DNA of 64,000 nt, taken from the NCBI GenBank assembly GCA_036362985.1, contig JAYGXS010000007.1, positions 4,345,834 to 4,409,833 on the forward strand, written 5' to 3'. Origin of the DNA: Ligula intestinalis (lineage: Eukaryota > Platyhelminthes > Cestoda > Diphyllobothriidea > Diphyllobothriidae). Both the position numbers and the translations under genes were made by a program. The notes under the pieces are model-generated. The model was not told where the DNA came from. It saw nothing but the letters and a program-made list of their open reading frames with translations, and did no database searches. Below are positions 10,801 through 22,040 of this stretch, in pieces (position 1 is the first letter of the stretch; each line of letters starts with the position of its first letter).

Positions 10801-12605
10801 CTAAATAGAATGGCAGAATGTCAGAATGTATTAATTTGCCAATAAAGGGGAATATGCGAGTGCCACAAAGCAGTTCAGAAGAAGAATATGCGACCACTGA
10901 AACAAGAGTCTTCTTGTTCTGGCTTTTCCGATTCCATCGGGAATCATTAAGTTAAGATAATGGTGCCATATTTAAAGCAGGATTGTTGATATCAATAAAT
11001 TTCTTGTCAGCTTCTCAGCTGCATCTTTTTGCTGCATGAAGAATACAACGAGGAGACACAGGACAGTTAGAAATTTCACAAAAGTAATGGCATAACATCA
11101 AGGACCATGATTCAGTTTAAATAATAATCGATAAGGAACAGTACGTTAAGTCAACGTATGGGAAGTAGTGGGCAATGGAAGTTAACAAAAAACACTAAGG
11201 AATTAAATTAATTGACTAATTACTAAGGCAATTGGAGCGTGACCACATGGTGAATTTGCTTGCATAGGTCAGTTTTCTCCCAACATATGTAGGCAGCTTC
11301 CACATATGTGGACGATATATTTACAATTGTTGATTCCAAGGAAGACGCCGATGACCTCCTTAATTTTATTAATACTATACACCATAAATTTAAATTCACA
11401 ACGGCAACAGAGCAGCATGGCAAACTCTTCTTTTCATATGTCCTTCTGTTAAGAGAAGATAATGGTTCCATGGGGCACTTGGTTTTCCACAAAAATACCT
11501 AGAAAAGACAGAACCTAGACTTAATGAGCTTTGTGCCAATTTAGTGGATGACAAATCTGGTACATACTGTTATCAACGAGCAAGGAACATTTCCTATAAT
11601 GAGATCATGATTGAAGAGCGTTCGCGCATCAAATCAGCTCTACTCAACTGTGGCTTTACAACAGGGTTTATTCAGAAGAATAGCAATTATCTACGGCCAA
11701 AATTTATGGAACAGGCAATTACAAAAACGTCTGTCATTATATCCTTACCCTTCACGTGTGACGATATTTCCAATACAATCAAGCAAGGGTTACGCTCTAC
11801 TGTGAAAAGGATCTATAACGCAGCAAAATCCGTCATTTTAAGTTCCACTAGAAGCATTCCAGTAAAACGAGCAAAGGATGCCTTGCCAATGCACTCCACC
11901 TAAAATTATATGTACGAATATACACGAACATACTTGCTGAAGCAAGGAAATTGGGCATACTTAAAGGTAACTGGCAACCAGGGCCGCTAAACACTTGCCC
12001 AACTGGCTTTTCAAGCAAAAAGCCAGAATACTACGGTCCTCTATTACCAAGCATCTACTAGACAGCGGTCATTAAGTCGACGTCAACACAGCGTTTCGAG
12101 TATTTGTTCAGGCCTTAACAAACTAAACCCTGTGCTATTTGGAAGCTGCCCACATATAGTGGGAAAATCTGATCTAGTCAAGCAGCTTCACCATGTGGTG
12201 AACCTCAAATTCCCCTGGCAATTGGTCACTTAATTTTATTCCAAAGTTTTTTGCTAACTTTCCTCCCCAACTTCTTCCAATATGTTGACTTATCGCTCTG
12301 TACTTTATCGATTATTATTTGAATTTAACCCTGGCCCTTGCTAATATACCATTTATGCTGAAAAATTCCCAACGGTCCACTGTCTTCTCTTTATCTATCT
12401 CATGCAGCGACAAGATGCAGCTGAGAAGCTGTCACGAAATGCTGCACTGTTATGCCTGCTTTAAAAAATGATATCATAGTTATACGCAGGACTATGACTA
12501 TGATATCATAACCTATGCTTAAGGAATGCCGACTGAATCCGAAGCGTCAAGACAGTAAAACTCTTGTTCCAGTGGTCGCACCTCCTTTTTCTGTCTTCAG
12601 TTGGT
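10800..12605. mobile_element. PLE with long inverted terminal arms
   Basis: The left arm (about 10850-11300, minus) matches the right arm (about 12150-12605, plus) in inverted orientation. Shared anchors in order are TTCACCATGTGGT, CAATTG, TTATCGATTATTATTT, CATGCAGC, AGATGCAGCTGAGAAGCTG and CTGCTTTA. Each arm then continues into a terminal hairpin segment ending in CTTGTTYCAGTGGTCGCA. Between the arms lies PLE RT coding (11308-11903). The arms carry hammerhead-like boxes (CTGAGAAGCTG...GAAAT) in which one core base is missing. The geometry is that of a PLE with inverted terminal repeats; no target duplication was found. Confidence 0.75.
11308..11903 (+). pseudogene. PLE reverse transcriptase, C-terminal part
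   Basis: The frame near 11308 gives VDDIFTIVDSKEDADDLL, matching the catalytic YxDD region of PLE RTs; MDD or VDD replaces YVDD at the ORF edge. TATEQHGKL follows. After a frameshift, 11544-11903 gives ISYNEIMIEERSRIKSALL, SVIISLPFTCDDISNTIKQ and KRIYNAAKSV. These match the RT C-terminus and the segment leading into a CSCG-type GIY-YIG domain. A decayed endonuclease C-half (AFRVF) is just visible near 12090-12120. RT motifs upstream are absent. Confidence 0.75.
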
Positions 12606-12609
12606 CTAA

Positions 12610-13200
12610 CTGCAATTACCGTTTTAGAGCGAATAAGCAGCACGTCCGTCCAATCATTCATCGAAGCCGTCGACCTTAAAAGGGGTTAAACGCACTCTGC
12701 CTTATTTTCCATGGATATTTAGGGAGATTATTTCTTGTCTGTGTTGGCGATACTTATCGTTTAATTTCTCCAGATACCTTCATCCAAGAAAGTCCTTATT
12801 CAGAAAGCTTATCTCTTTAACGATCACATCAGAGGAATAGATTCAGGTACAAACCACACACAAAGTCAAATTTCGTTTTTTGTGAATTGGAAAGATTATT
12901 AGGAGGTTTTACAGATTTTCTTGATTTGAGTTGACCCAATTGTGAAAAACTCGTTGCGTGCGGAAAGATTGGAGACCGCGCAGTAGAGAAGTTCTTTACT
13001 GAAAGCCAAATCTCTAACCACTGAAGTACAAACACCCCACCTCGCGCCATGAAGTTAATTGCATTCGGGTCGATATTACCCGCCCAAATGTACCCCTCGT
13101 ATGGCATTCACAGATACGAAAGAGCAAGCTGACTGTCCAAGCAGGATTTCCTAGGCAATCATCTAGAATCTACCAGAATAACTACTAGGATGACTTACTC
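12610..13200. other. No gene; contains a fragment of the tRNA-like repeat flank
   Basis: At 12928-12958 the stretch GTTGACCCAATTGTGAAAAA matches the flank of the tRNA-like repeat at 57255-57385, but the tRNA-like part itself does not follow. The remainder has no recognisable gene. Confidence 0.45.
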
Positions 13201-13740
13201 CTTAGGAAGTACGTATTCTTTCTTGTCCAGGTTGCTTTTCGGTAGGTGGACCTCCATATGGAACAATCACTGAACCTGTGTGAATGACTGTTTGAACGTC
13301 GGTTCCGACGATGCCCAATATATGTTCAGTTAGGAGTATAGCCTGGCCAAATGCTAGCTGCATTGTAGGCTCTCCTGAGGCGTCTTGCCTGCGACAATGT
13401 CTTTTTTCTTCGCTCTGACCGCCTCCACGTGATGAACATAACTGCTGGAATGGAGACACGCACACGCGTGAAAGCGCGTACCCCAACTGGCACGGTCTCT
13501 CAAGAGCCTACATGGGCGCGACACGGCAGGTGACCTTATTTTGACGCGCCCAATGGGGCCACAAGCGAACCTGCTTGACAATCATTTATAAGCCACTGTC
13601 ACCTTTCTGACGATAAGTTTCAACATGGACTGACATAGACACCCTCAGTCTGCTCCCTTTTGCGGTGGAGCCCCGAAGCGGGGACAATAAGCGTGCTGGA
13701 AATCAACCAGCGGCAACTGCCAACTGAGAAAGCAACTCCG
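13200..13740. other. GC-rich island, unassigned
   Basis: Base composition is clearly richer in G and C than its surroundings, with several overlapping ORFs of 60-95 codons on the minus strand that show no domain. A TATA-like ATTTATAAG near 13585 is followed by GGAGCCCCGAAGCGGGGAC, a strong short hairpin, near 13667-13685. It could be a retroelement regulatory region, but I cannot assign it. Confidence 0.3.
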
Positions 13741-15360
13741 GGTTTTTTACGCAACAAACACTCCTCTAAGTTGATTCCAAAGTTACGCTCTTCTTATTGT
13801 GTGCTGCCCTGGGGATTCCAGCGGGTGTAATTAAATAGCCACACACGTCAGTTGCCACCGTTACAACACGCTTCACACCGTAAAAGTGCAAGAACAGTGA
13901 GAACTGTAGGCTTGCGGTGCAATGAACGCACTCGTCCCCCCCCTCCTCCAACTGGCCTCGGTGTCATGACAAGGTCAAGAAGACCGGACGTGGGAGAGCG
14001 TTGCGTATAAGCACATTTTAGATGAGCAGCGTGACATTCCTCGCATGGTCGGTCGTAAAAGTTTTATCTTCTTGTATGCTTTCTTCATAGTCTTACATAG
14101 CTATTCTCCGTCTTACGCCTGTTCGACCATATAAAACATGTCATTAACGTATTGTCTATACAATGCAGGTTTTTAAAGTTTTCGGCTAGTTTTTTTTTCG
14201 AGAGCTGATGTTAACATGCCTGCTAGGACCGGCCCTTCTGATTTGTCTATGGCTACATCGTCGATCTGTTGATATAAGAGTCTGTTGAATAGGAACGGCA
14301 CAAGTGCAACCGTTATCTAACTTTTTAGTAAGCAGTCAGCATCTCAGCTTGTTGCCTTTATTCTATGTTTATACCTGTCAACAGCCCTGCATCGTATATA
14401 AAATTTTCTTGCAGTTGGCGAATGAAATTAATTGCCGGGACGATCATTTCATGCATAAACTAGTGGACTTTATTGTCAATTCACATTTTGCATAAAAAAT
14501 AAAAGATAATTTGACCGAACCTATGTCTGACAGACTTAATGATTCGGTAAAAACTGAAATGTACGCATCTTAAGAAACTTAATTTCAAAATAGGGCATCC
14601 TTTGGGTAAATGAGGAAACTTATTCAGTAAATGTTTGACACTGGAACCTCAGGTGCTCGTCAGACTTTCAAAAAATTGCAAAGAACAATTAATCTTTCAA
14701 AGTGCTCATGAAGTTATGTAGTCGTCTACTGTGGGCGCTAATTGGTAGTCGCACTTTTCGTCACGTCGTGGTAGACATAATTAGCAGTCGCAACTGAAAA
14801 TAGCTAATTGGCGACTACAATTCGACTCCGTTTTAAACTTAACACAATATCTTAATTTATTGTTTGAGTTTAGAGCTCTTTTGTACGACTCTAGAACAAC
14901 GGCATTATCGAGAAAATTGTATATTCTTTTAGGAACACTTAGGTATTCCTATAGTTCTTTTAACTGCTTAATAGGCCTTATGCCGTTCATTATTATTTCT
15001 ATGTTTTCGTAAATACATTCACACTGGTATTGGAGTAATGATCAAACTTATACAAATTTAGGAAAATTACGTGGTCCATGGCAACCACTGTATATAACTA
15101 CATAGGTTTTGTGAAATATTTATGTTTCTTTGCACCTTTATCTCAAGTCTGACGACGACCTGGGGATCCAGTGTTGAACATTTTCTGAATAAATTCCCTC
15201 TGTTTCTCAAAGGATGTATTTCCTTAAAATACAGTTTTTTGGGAGGCCAGTCTTGAAGTATATAATACCTGTTTTTAAATAATTTAAATTTATTTAAATA
15301 TTTAAATGGTAGCATAAAGAAATGTGTGAATCAAACTGTGTCAGTTTTCCTTATGGTGCT
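13740..15360. other. No gene recognised
   Basis: AT-rich sequence with only short unsupported ORFs. A small cluster of repeated GACTAC/GTAGTCG words occurs near 14715-14825. Confidence 0.4.
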
Positions 15361-15369
15361 TAATTTACT

Positions 15370-15735
15370 GCAATAATAACTAATGGGGACACCGTGTGCA
15401 CTGACTGCACACAACGTAACATTGGTCGCTTATACCACGACATTTGCTTCAAATCTGCAATCTACTGTATTTATTAAGTAACCATGTGTTACCGCCTATA
15501 TTCTCTGCCACGCCATGTGAAGCCACGATATTACAGTTCTCCGTCCAAAAAATCCGGCTCTACGAAGATTGCCACGGTCACGCACTACGTACGCTGTCCT
15601 TTCGCCCGACAGTCCATTCCACTACTCCTGTTCAGAATACACGCTTACACTAAATGTCTACTCAATTCTTCCGTTCCCCTATGGGACCGCTTTGGAGGAT
15701 CGCAGCGGCATTGTTTTACCTATTAACTAAAGCAA
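15370..15735 (+). repeat. Dispersed repeat A, copy 1 (direct repeat with 17275-17680)
   Basis: Both copies contain TATACCACGACATTTGC, GCAATCTACTGTATTT, CATGTGAAGCCACG or CTATGTGAAGCCACG, and CGCACTACGTACGC. They are spaced similarly over roughly 370-400 bp and lie in the same orientation 1.9 kb apart. No coding domain was recognised. This could be a pair of decayed LTRs or two copies of a short transposon; I saw no shared target duplication. Confidence 0.7.
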
Positions 15736-16489
15736 CTGTGGCAGCTGTAGTAGTTCTTATAGTTGGCTGTTTCCAGACATGTCTCACCCGCACGTCCATA
15801 AATTAGTCCACGGTTTTATATAGTGATACGTTTGTCTACAGCAGTTGCACTTCGAAGGAAATCCTGCGCTTATTTCTTACATTTTGTAATTTTCATTTCA
15901 TTTACGAGCGAAAAGACATAGTTGAGTAGTGAGCAATGACCTTTCGTTTGACTGTTCAATTTTATGCACTAACACGTGATTAGGTTTGTTTGTTTTATGT
16001 TATGCTTTTGTTAAGATAAGTCGTAATGGTGCTCTGCCTTAGGCATTTCTGATTTTTTGTATTTGCTAGGAATAAATGCACCCATAAGTTTAAAAAAAAA
16101 AACAACCATATTTTCGTCTACTATATTGTTTTAGGGAGTAACTTAACCAATCTCACAGTACGGTTTTCTGGTGTTGTTGTTTTTTCTTTCTTTTCGATGT
16201 CAGAAAAGGTATTCTGGTATTCTGGTATTCTTTAAAATCGCATCAAACCTTCCTTCATCCGATCTCAAGATAGCGAGGGCAATTCCATTACATAGTTTAC
16301 TTAGAATCGACAATTTTTGAGTTATTAACGAGAGCTGAGTACCCGAAGATGTTCTGTACTGATAAGCTATGTCCAAATATATCACATTTACTCATCTCGC
16401 ATTTCTTTCTAAAGCCGACTTATAGTCAGATTAATGTTGAATTTGTCTTTGACTGGGACTACAAGATCCGATTTATCCATTTTTCTACA

Positions 16490-17090
16490 CAATAATCAAG
16501 CCCTTAGGATATGGTTTCGACTGACAGCTTAGTCGATGACATAACTGGCCTATAAACAATGTAGTCGTGTGGGTTTAATGAAAAAACCAATTCAAAGTTC
16601 TTATAACGTTCGAGCTAACAATAGTTCAGGAAGGTATCTATAAGCAGACACCCGTTTCTGTTACCGCTTTTAAACTATGTATCTAAAAACGAATCGGCGA
16701 TGGATCGCGAAAAGTCAGGCAAGTAAAGGTCTTGCCCCAGTGATCGATTTGGATTCTTCTTAAGGTGTACATTACTATAGTACGTGCTTTGGAGAGAATG
16801 GAAAATCAAACTGAAAATTCAATTTTCTAAAATTTACTTTACAGAAAATTGCGCTTCTTCAAATCCCACGGTTGGTATGGCAACATATGGCCACATAACA
16901 TGCGGATGATGTTTACATTGCGAAATTTAAAAATACCTTTTTTATTTATACAATTTGTGTTTAAATATTTTAAAAGTGCCTTCTCTAAAGTATCATTCTC
17001 TTCATATATTTGCTTGTCATAAGAGTTTTTACGTTGGTTGTGTCCTGCATCAGGAATAAATGCCACCTTTACCTCTACTTTTTTGCATAA
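16490..17090 (+). repeat. Dispersed repeat B, copy 1 (direct repeat with 21560-22040)
   Basis: Shared landmarks with 21560-22040 are CATAACTGGCCT, a GCGGG/GTGGGTTTAAT-type segment, TAGTACGTGCTTTGGAGAGAAT or AAGTACGTACTTTGGAGAGAAT, and AAATTGCGCTTCTTCAAATC or AAATTGCGTTTCTTCAAATC. AAAAGTGCCTT(T/C)TCTAAAGTA and GACACAACC-like ends are also shared. This copy is split at 16643-16761 by a short HHR-bearing insertion that the other copy lacks. Confidence 0.75.
16643..16761 (+). mobile_element. SINE-sized HHR-bearing insertion in repeat B
   Basis: About 119 bp interrupt repeat B relative to its copy at 21725-21750. The flanks are similar (GAAGGTATCTATA before, TAAGGTGTACATTA after), consistent with a diverged target duplication of about 13 bp. 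The insert begins ACACCCGTTTCTGTTACCG, also found in the PLE terminal repeat near 30215. It contains a hairpin (GAATCGGCGATGGATCGC), then GAAAAGTCAGGCAAGTAAA and CAGTGATCG, and ends in TCTTCT. The 5' core box is decayed (CTAAAAA). No coding sequence is present. Confidence 0.65.
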
Positions 17091-17274
17091 ATTTAAAGTT
17101 TTTTGAAATGCTCTGCATAAAAAAACTTTAAAATTTCACATTGGACTACTAACTTCTCATATAGCTTTTACCTCAATTTCCAGTTTTTTAGTCAAAAGTA
17201 AATATTTTGGGGCTACTAAAAATAAATTTGTCAAACACCCTATGTCCTTTTTCTAGATGGTTCTTTTTTTTTCT

Positions 17275-17680
17275 GCAATAATAGTTAAGGAGGACGCCGT
17301 GTGCGTTGGATTCGCGCCACATGATATTTATTGTTTATACCACGACATTTGCATCAGATATGCAATCTACTGTATTTGGTAAGTAACCCTGGGACGCCGC
17401 ATACATTCTGTGCCACGCTATGTGAAGCCACGGAAATTGCAGTTCCCAGTCCACCCATGGGACTCGAATGGGATCTCTGTCTCTCTGCGACGATTGCCAT
17501 GGTTACGCACTACGTACGCGGCACATTTACCAGACAGTCCACTTCCTTCTACCCTATTTTCCACTACTACTGTACAGAATACAGGCTTCCTACCATATGG
17601 CGTTTCAATTCTTTCGTTACCTTACGGAACTGTTTCGGAAGGTAGAAGCACTAAGGTTTTACCAATAAACTATCGTCAGT
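17275..17680 (+). repeat. Dispersed repeat A, copy 2
   Basis: Second copy of the repeat at 15370-15735. Three overlapping ORFs (about 66-104 codons) run through it in different frames and have no recognisable domain, so they are not called as genes. Confidence 0.7.
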
Positions 17681-17824
17681 GCGATGGGATAAACTGCACG
17701 CGACACTAATTGGGTAGCCAAAGAAGCTTTGCGGTCGCCTATTGGCCAGTTCGTGTTGGGAAAAAACTAATGTTATATCATGGCATAGAGAATTAATTTC
17801 TTAATTTTTGTATCTGAAATATGG

Positions 17825-17965
17825 TGTTTTGTAATTTAGACTGTACGGCACATAGACGTGAGGTGTGCGCAGGGCTTCGCGCCGCGAACTAAAAACACTG
17901 CAGAACGGTTAATTGGACCATAGGTAAGTTGAAGTAGACGACCTCCTAAGTACCATTTTTTCGGA
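17825..17965 (-). repeat. Fragment of dispersed repeat C
   Basis: Contains GAGGTGTGCGCAGGGCTTCGC and GGTAAGTTGAAGTAGACGAC, which match in the same orientation 60715-60820 and in inverted orientation 49520-49600 and 51500-51590. Only the central part of the repeat is present. Confidence 0.6.
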
Positions 17966-18445
17966 TTTAAAGGAATCAAAAATCGTAAAAATAATAAAAT
18001 TATAAATGAACGAATTACATGCATATTTCGCTAGTTGAAATTACCGTCACGGTGCACGCTCATTGAATTGTAAAAATGCTGTTGAAGTAATGCAAATGGC
18101 TCATCCCCAGTGTGATAGCTGTATTGTTTCCTGTAGTTGGCCTGGTTCCATACCAATCTCAGCCAAACATACCAAAATCATATCCATGGTTTCATCCAGT
18201 GACATAGTTCATTGTAGTTCAGTATATTTAGGGTAGTAGGCAATGCCTTTGAAGACCCTATTGAAAACAGTGTGCATGAAATATCCAACATAAAATATGT
18301 CACTATAAGCAGTGAGTAACATGTATACATTTACAAATGTTAACGTGTGCGTGAGAGCATTCAGGATTGTCCCTTGTGAACATAATTTATCCAACATGAA
18401 AACTTTTACTGTAAATAAGTGAGAAACATATACAAATATAAAGTT

Positions 18446-20565
18446 TTATCTATCGGTATTTCCAGGGCGGACATTCTTCCTGCTTCCTTGTACATATAAA
18501 CGGTAACTGTTAAGTAGCTTTTTATCCAGTTGCATTAAAACGCATCTGTAGAGTTCGCCATTACGACATCCTCGGGCAGTCCGTTCCAGGCACCGATTAC
18601 TCGTTGTGAGAACGACTGCTTGCTGACCTCTAGATGGCATAGGGTTCCCCGCAGTTTGAGGGAATTCCCATGGAGGTTGGTTGAAGTGGCGAAGGCGAAG
18701 AAGTCATCAAACTTCAGGGCACACTCCCGATTCCTCACGAGGCGGTACGTCTGTATGAGGTCGCCGCGGATTTGTCTTTACTCAAGGGGGATAACTTTAT
18801 GTGCTTCTAGTCTCCATTCGTAAGATAAAGGCTTAAGCTCTTCACAAATTTCGTTGCCCTTCGCTGGATTCTTTCCAGCATCTGCTTATCTTTGCGCATT
18901 CATGGTCGCCATGCCTGAACGCCATACTCCAGATGTGAGCTTATAAATGTTCCATAGATTTTTCTGAATATTTTTTTTTCATGTCGACAAAAGTTCGCTT
19001 AATGGCAAACAGAACACTGTTTGCCCTCTTGGCAGCCCTAGCACACTGTAAAGACAGCTTCAGGGATGGCAAAATAGCCATACCTATATCTTTTTGTTCA
19101 TTGACGTTCGACAGGGACCTTGCATCGAGTACGTAGTTGTGTGACTCATCCGTCGCGCTCACTTTCTGTGTTTTGAGTCACAATGTGACACACTTCTCAC
19201 AGTTAAACCACATTAACCATTGGATTATTCACCTAGGCAGAGTTTGCTCATATGATGGGCTGCCATATCTTAATAGCATCTGCAAACAAGACTCCATTAC
19301 TGACCAGTCCATGTCTACAGTCGTTGACGTAGATAAGGAAAAATAGTGGCCCAGGAACGGAGCCCTGAGGCACTCCACTCGCAACTGGTACTGAAGAGGA
19401 TTTTGCGTTTCCGACGCACACGGACTGCGATCGGCCTATGAGAAAATCTCCTACCAAATTTAGTTAATTGCCCCTTATCCCGGATTCACCAACCTTGTAG
19501 AGTAGCCATTGGTGAGGGACACTATCAAACGCTTTTTTTAAGTCTATGTTAACAAACTCTACGGGCGCATTTTTGTCTAATGACTTGGACCCTTGCTCCA
19601 TAGAATAAAGCATATCGGTCAGGCAGGAGTGGTTTTCTCGAAACCCGTGTTGAGCACCATCAAAAAAGCCTTTCTCTTCGAGGAACTTCATAGTGGCCTT
19701 TTTGATCTACCTATCCATAACTTCACAGCAGATGCAAGTTAGGCTTACTGGTCCATAGTTGTTCGCGTTAGTTCTGGATCAACCCTTGTGAATAGGGAAT
19801 ATGTTCGCAACTTTCCAATTAGATGGGAAGAGGCCTCGATCAAAGGAGAAATGAAAAATGTGCGTAGGCGGTCTGGAAAGTTCCGAAGCCAGCTCTTGCA
19901 GTACCTTTGCTGGTATTTTGTCTGGACCCGGAGACTTGGTTTCATTAAGCGCAAGAAATCCATTTTTTACATCTTCTTCTGTGAAACAGAGGTCCTTCAG
20001 GATTCTGCCATTACTCTCTGCATGAAAGTCTGTCGGATTAAAATGCAGTTCTTCAGTGAAAACAGATGCAAATCTTGCTAAGGTGTTCTACTTTTTCAAG
20101 ATTGTCTAAAATTTCCTCATCATTTTCACCTTTTAGTACTGCAACTGTGTCTTTGTTCTTAAGCCTGCTTTTGATGTAACTGTTGAGCATCTTTGGCTTC
20201 GTTACGGCCCGCACGATAATTTTCGCTTCGCAGTCTTTCCGCGCTTTTCGAATGTTTGATCTAACCTCGTTCCGCTTTTGGCGGAATTCTTCGTAGTGTG
20301 AAGGCTGGCGTGTTGATGCGTACCTTCTCCAGAGTTCGTTCTTGCGGTTTATTTGGTTCTTTAGATCTTGCGTTAACCAGGGGGGGCTGCTCACGTTTTT
20401 TAGTTATCCTATGTATCCGGTCCCGACAAAAAACTTGGTACTCTCCGGGTGCAATTTCGGCATTCATTACGTCGGCCTGTAGCCAGGTCTCTGTAATGGA
20501 TATGACATCCGGCTGTAGGTCAGCTATACAAACTGTGAGCTCGTCAATCTTCGGAAGCAAACTCT
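18446..20565 (-). pseudogene. CR1/Jockey-like LINE ORF2 remnant (endonuclease and RT), internally deleted
   Basis: Reading the minus strand from 20565: an APE-type endonuclease start (LPKIDELTVCIADLQPDVIS, ITETWLQ). It breaks off near 20400 and jumps to the endonuclease-RT linker (PPWLTQDLKNQINRKNELW). RT motifs follow: AQHGFRENHSC, VNIDLKKAFDSVPHQWLL, SGVPQGSVPGPLFFLIYVNDC and VLFADAIK. The catalytic FADD has become FADA. After it come SNVNEQKDIG, the thumb region and the C-terminal WNGLPEDVVM. At least four frame breaks or stops separate these blocks. The family is close to the LINE at 52926-57177. The GDFN-to-SDH half of the endonuclease is deleted. Confidence 0.88.
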
Positions 20566-20689
20566 GTGCGTTCGTATAAAGAAAGCACAGCTTTGTTCAC
20601 AGACGTTGCAGTTCAAATGAAATCCTGTGCTTAATTATAATTCTTTTTTTGTTAATACAAGCGAGCATGCGAATCCCAGGAAGTAATTG

Positions 20690-20945
20690 AGAAGAAGACG
20701 AGTCGACCACTGAGGCAGTACTTTTATTCGCGTAAAGTTTCAAAATCCGTAGCGGATTAGCCACCAGATACAAATTCAGACATCAGTGTCAGATACGGGT
20801 AGCGTACGCACAGGAATTTGCAATAAGTAATAGGATAGAGTCATGCTGCTCTCTGACGGTGTCTCTGATTACAAATCCACGATGTACCTCAAAACGTCAG
20901 ATGAATAAAAGTATGGTTCCAGCAATAGAGCCATCTTCTTGTCAA
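20690..20945. repeat. Fold-back pair of type 1 HHR terminal repeats
   Basis: The left arm (20700-20830, minus) has the AGAAGAAGACGA tail complement, a decayed AAAGTTTCAAAATCCGTAGCGGATT hairpin and ACGGGTAGCGTACGCACAGGA. The right arm (20850-20945, plus) has CTGATTACAAATCCACGATG, then CAAAACGTCAGATGAATAAAAGTA and CCATCTTCTT. Both core boxes are mutated (CTGATTA; GAAA changed to CAAA). The first passage also occurs at 38500-38645. Confidence 0.7.
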
Positions 20946-20949
20946 TTTT

Positions 20950-21560
20950 TTCTTTTATCTACAAACGAAGAGGTATATTTATTAGGTAGAGCGTGTAGGT
21001 TGCGTGTACTGGCTTTATTTTGTTGTTCTAACTCCTGAGAAAGCATGTATTGCTATAAAGTCTATATTGATAAAATTGTTCGTAATGATACTCTGCCTTG
21101 TGCTATTTTGGTTGCGTGTATATGCTGGAAATATGTAAGCCTAAGACAGCCAGACACGTTCTCGTCTAATATACGATTTTCAAGTACAAATTTAACCGTT
21201 CTCGCATTACGGTCTTCGATGCCTTTGTTTTTTTATTCACGGAAAAAAAGAAAACGAAAAATCTTTATTGGGTTACATAATACCACCTCAAGCTTACTTT
21301 CGCAAGCAGTCTTGTTTAGAGTCACAACGCCGCCACTTTCGTCTGATCCTGAGCTAGAGACATCACAAGCTTTATGCAGGTCATTAACAGCTGACACCTG
21401 TTACTTATTTAAAAGCCAGCGGTGAGTGAGCGAGTATATTGTGTAATGATAAACGAATCCACGAATTTTGCCTTTAGTCATCGCGTTTTTTATCCTAGCA
21501 TCCATTCCATGTCATATAAATGATAAAGTAGGTCTTCAACAACAATTTCAGTCTCCGTCT
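20950..21560. other. No gene recognised
   Basis: A 126-codon plus-strand ORF (21045-21425) has mixed hydrophobic and basic segments, but no domain or known relative that I recognise. I do not call it a gene. Confidence 0.35.
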
Positions 21561-22040
21561 GATCTATGTTGGTACACAGAAGTAAAGCCCTAAGGGAGGG
21601 GAGGTTTTTGGCTTGCAGGTTAGTCAAATTCATAACTGGCCTGTCAACAGCGTAATCATGCGGGCTCAATTCGAACCCAAATTTAAAATTCCGATTACTA
21701 TGGAGCTGTCAATGTTTTAGGAAGATACATATTATTAAAGTACGTACTTTGGAGAGAATTGACAATCTTACTGAAAATTTTATTTTGCGAAATAAACCTG
21801 AAGGAAAATTGCGTTTCTTCAAATCTTAAAATTTGTTTGTGTGAGTATGGCCAAATAACATAGGCTTAATGTTTACACCGCAGAATTCGAAGCAAAATGC
21901 CCTTTATATGTATATTATGTGTTTTACATATTCTAAAAGTGCCTTTTCTAAAGTAAAATTCTGCATTTTTCTTCTGATATAGGACACAACCAACGCACAG
22001 CCTCAGATAAAGTGCAACCTCTACCTCTATCAAAAAACTC
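21560..22040 (+). repeat. Dispersed repeat B, copy 2 (uninterrupted)
   Basis: Partner of 16490-17090. Its uninterrupted passage GGAAGATACATATTATTAAAG shows the pre-insertion state of the site that carries the 119-bp HHR unit in copy 1. Confidence 0.7.

Noticed and set aside
15370..17680. LTR retrotransposon with repeats A as LTRs
   Set aside because: The interior contains repeat B and an HHR unit but no gag, pol, primer-binding site or polypurine tract, and no target duplication was found.
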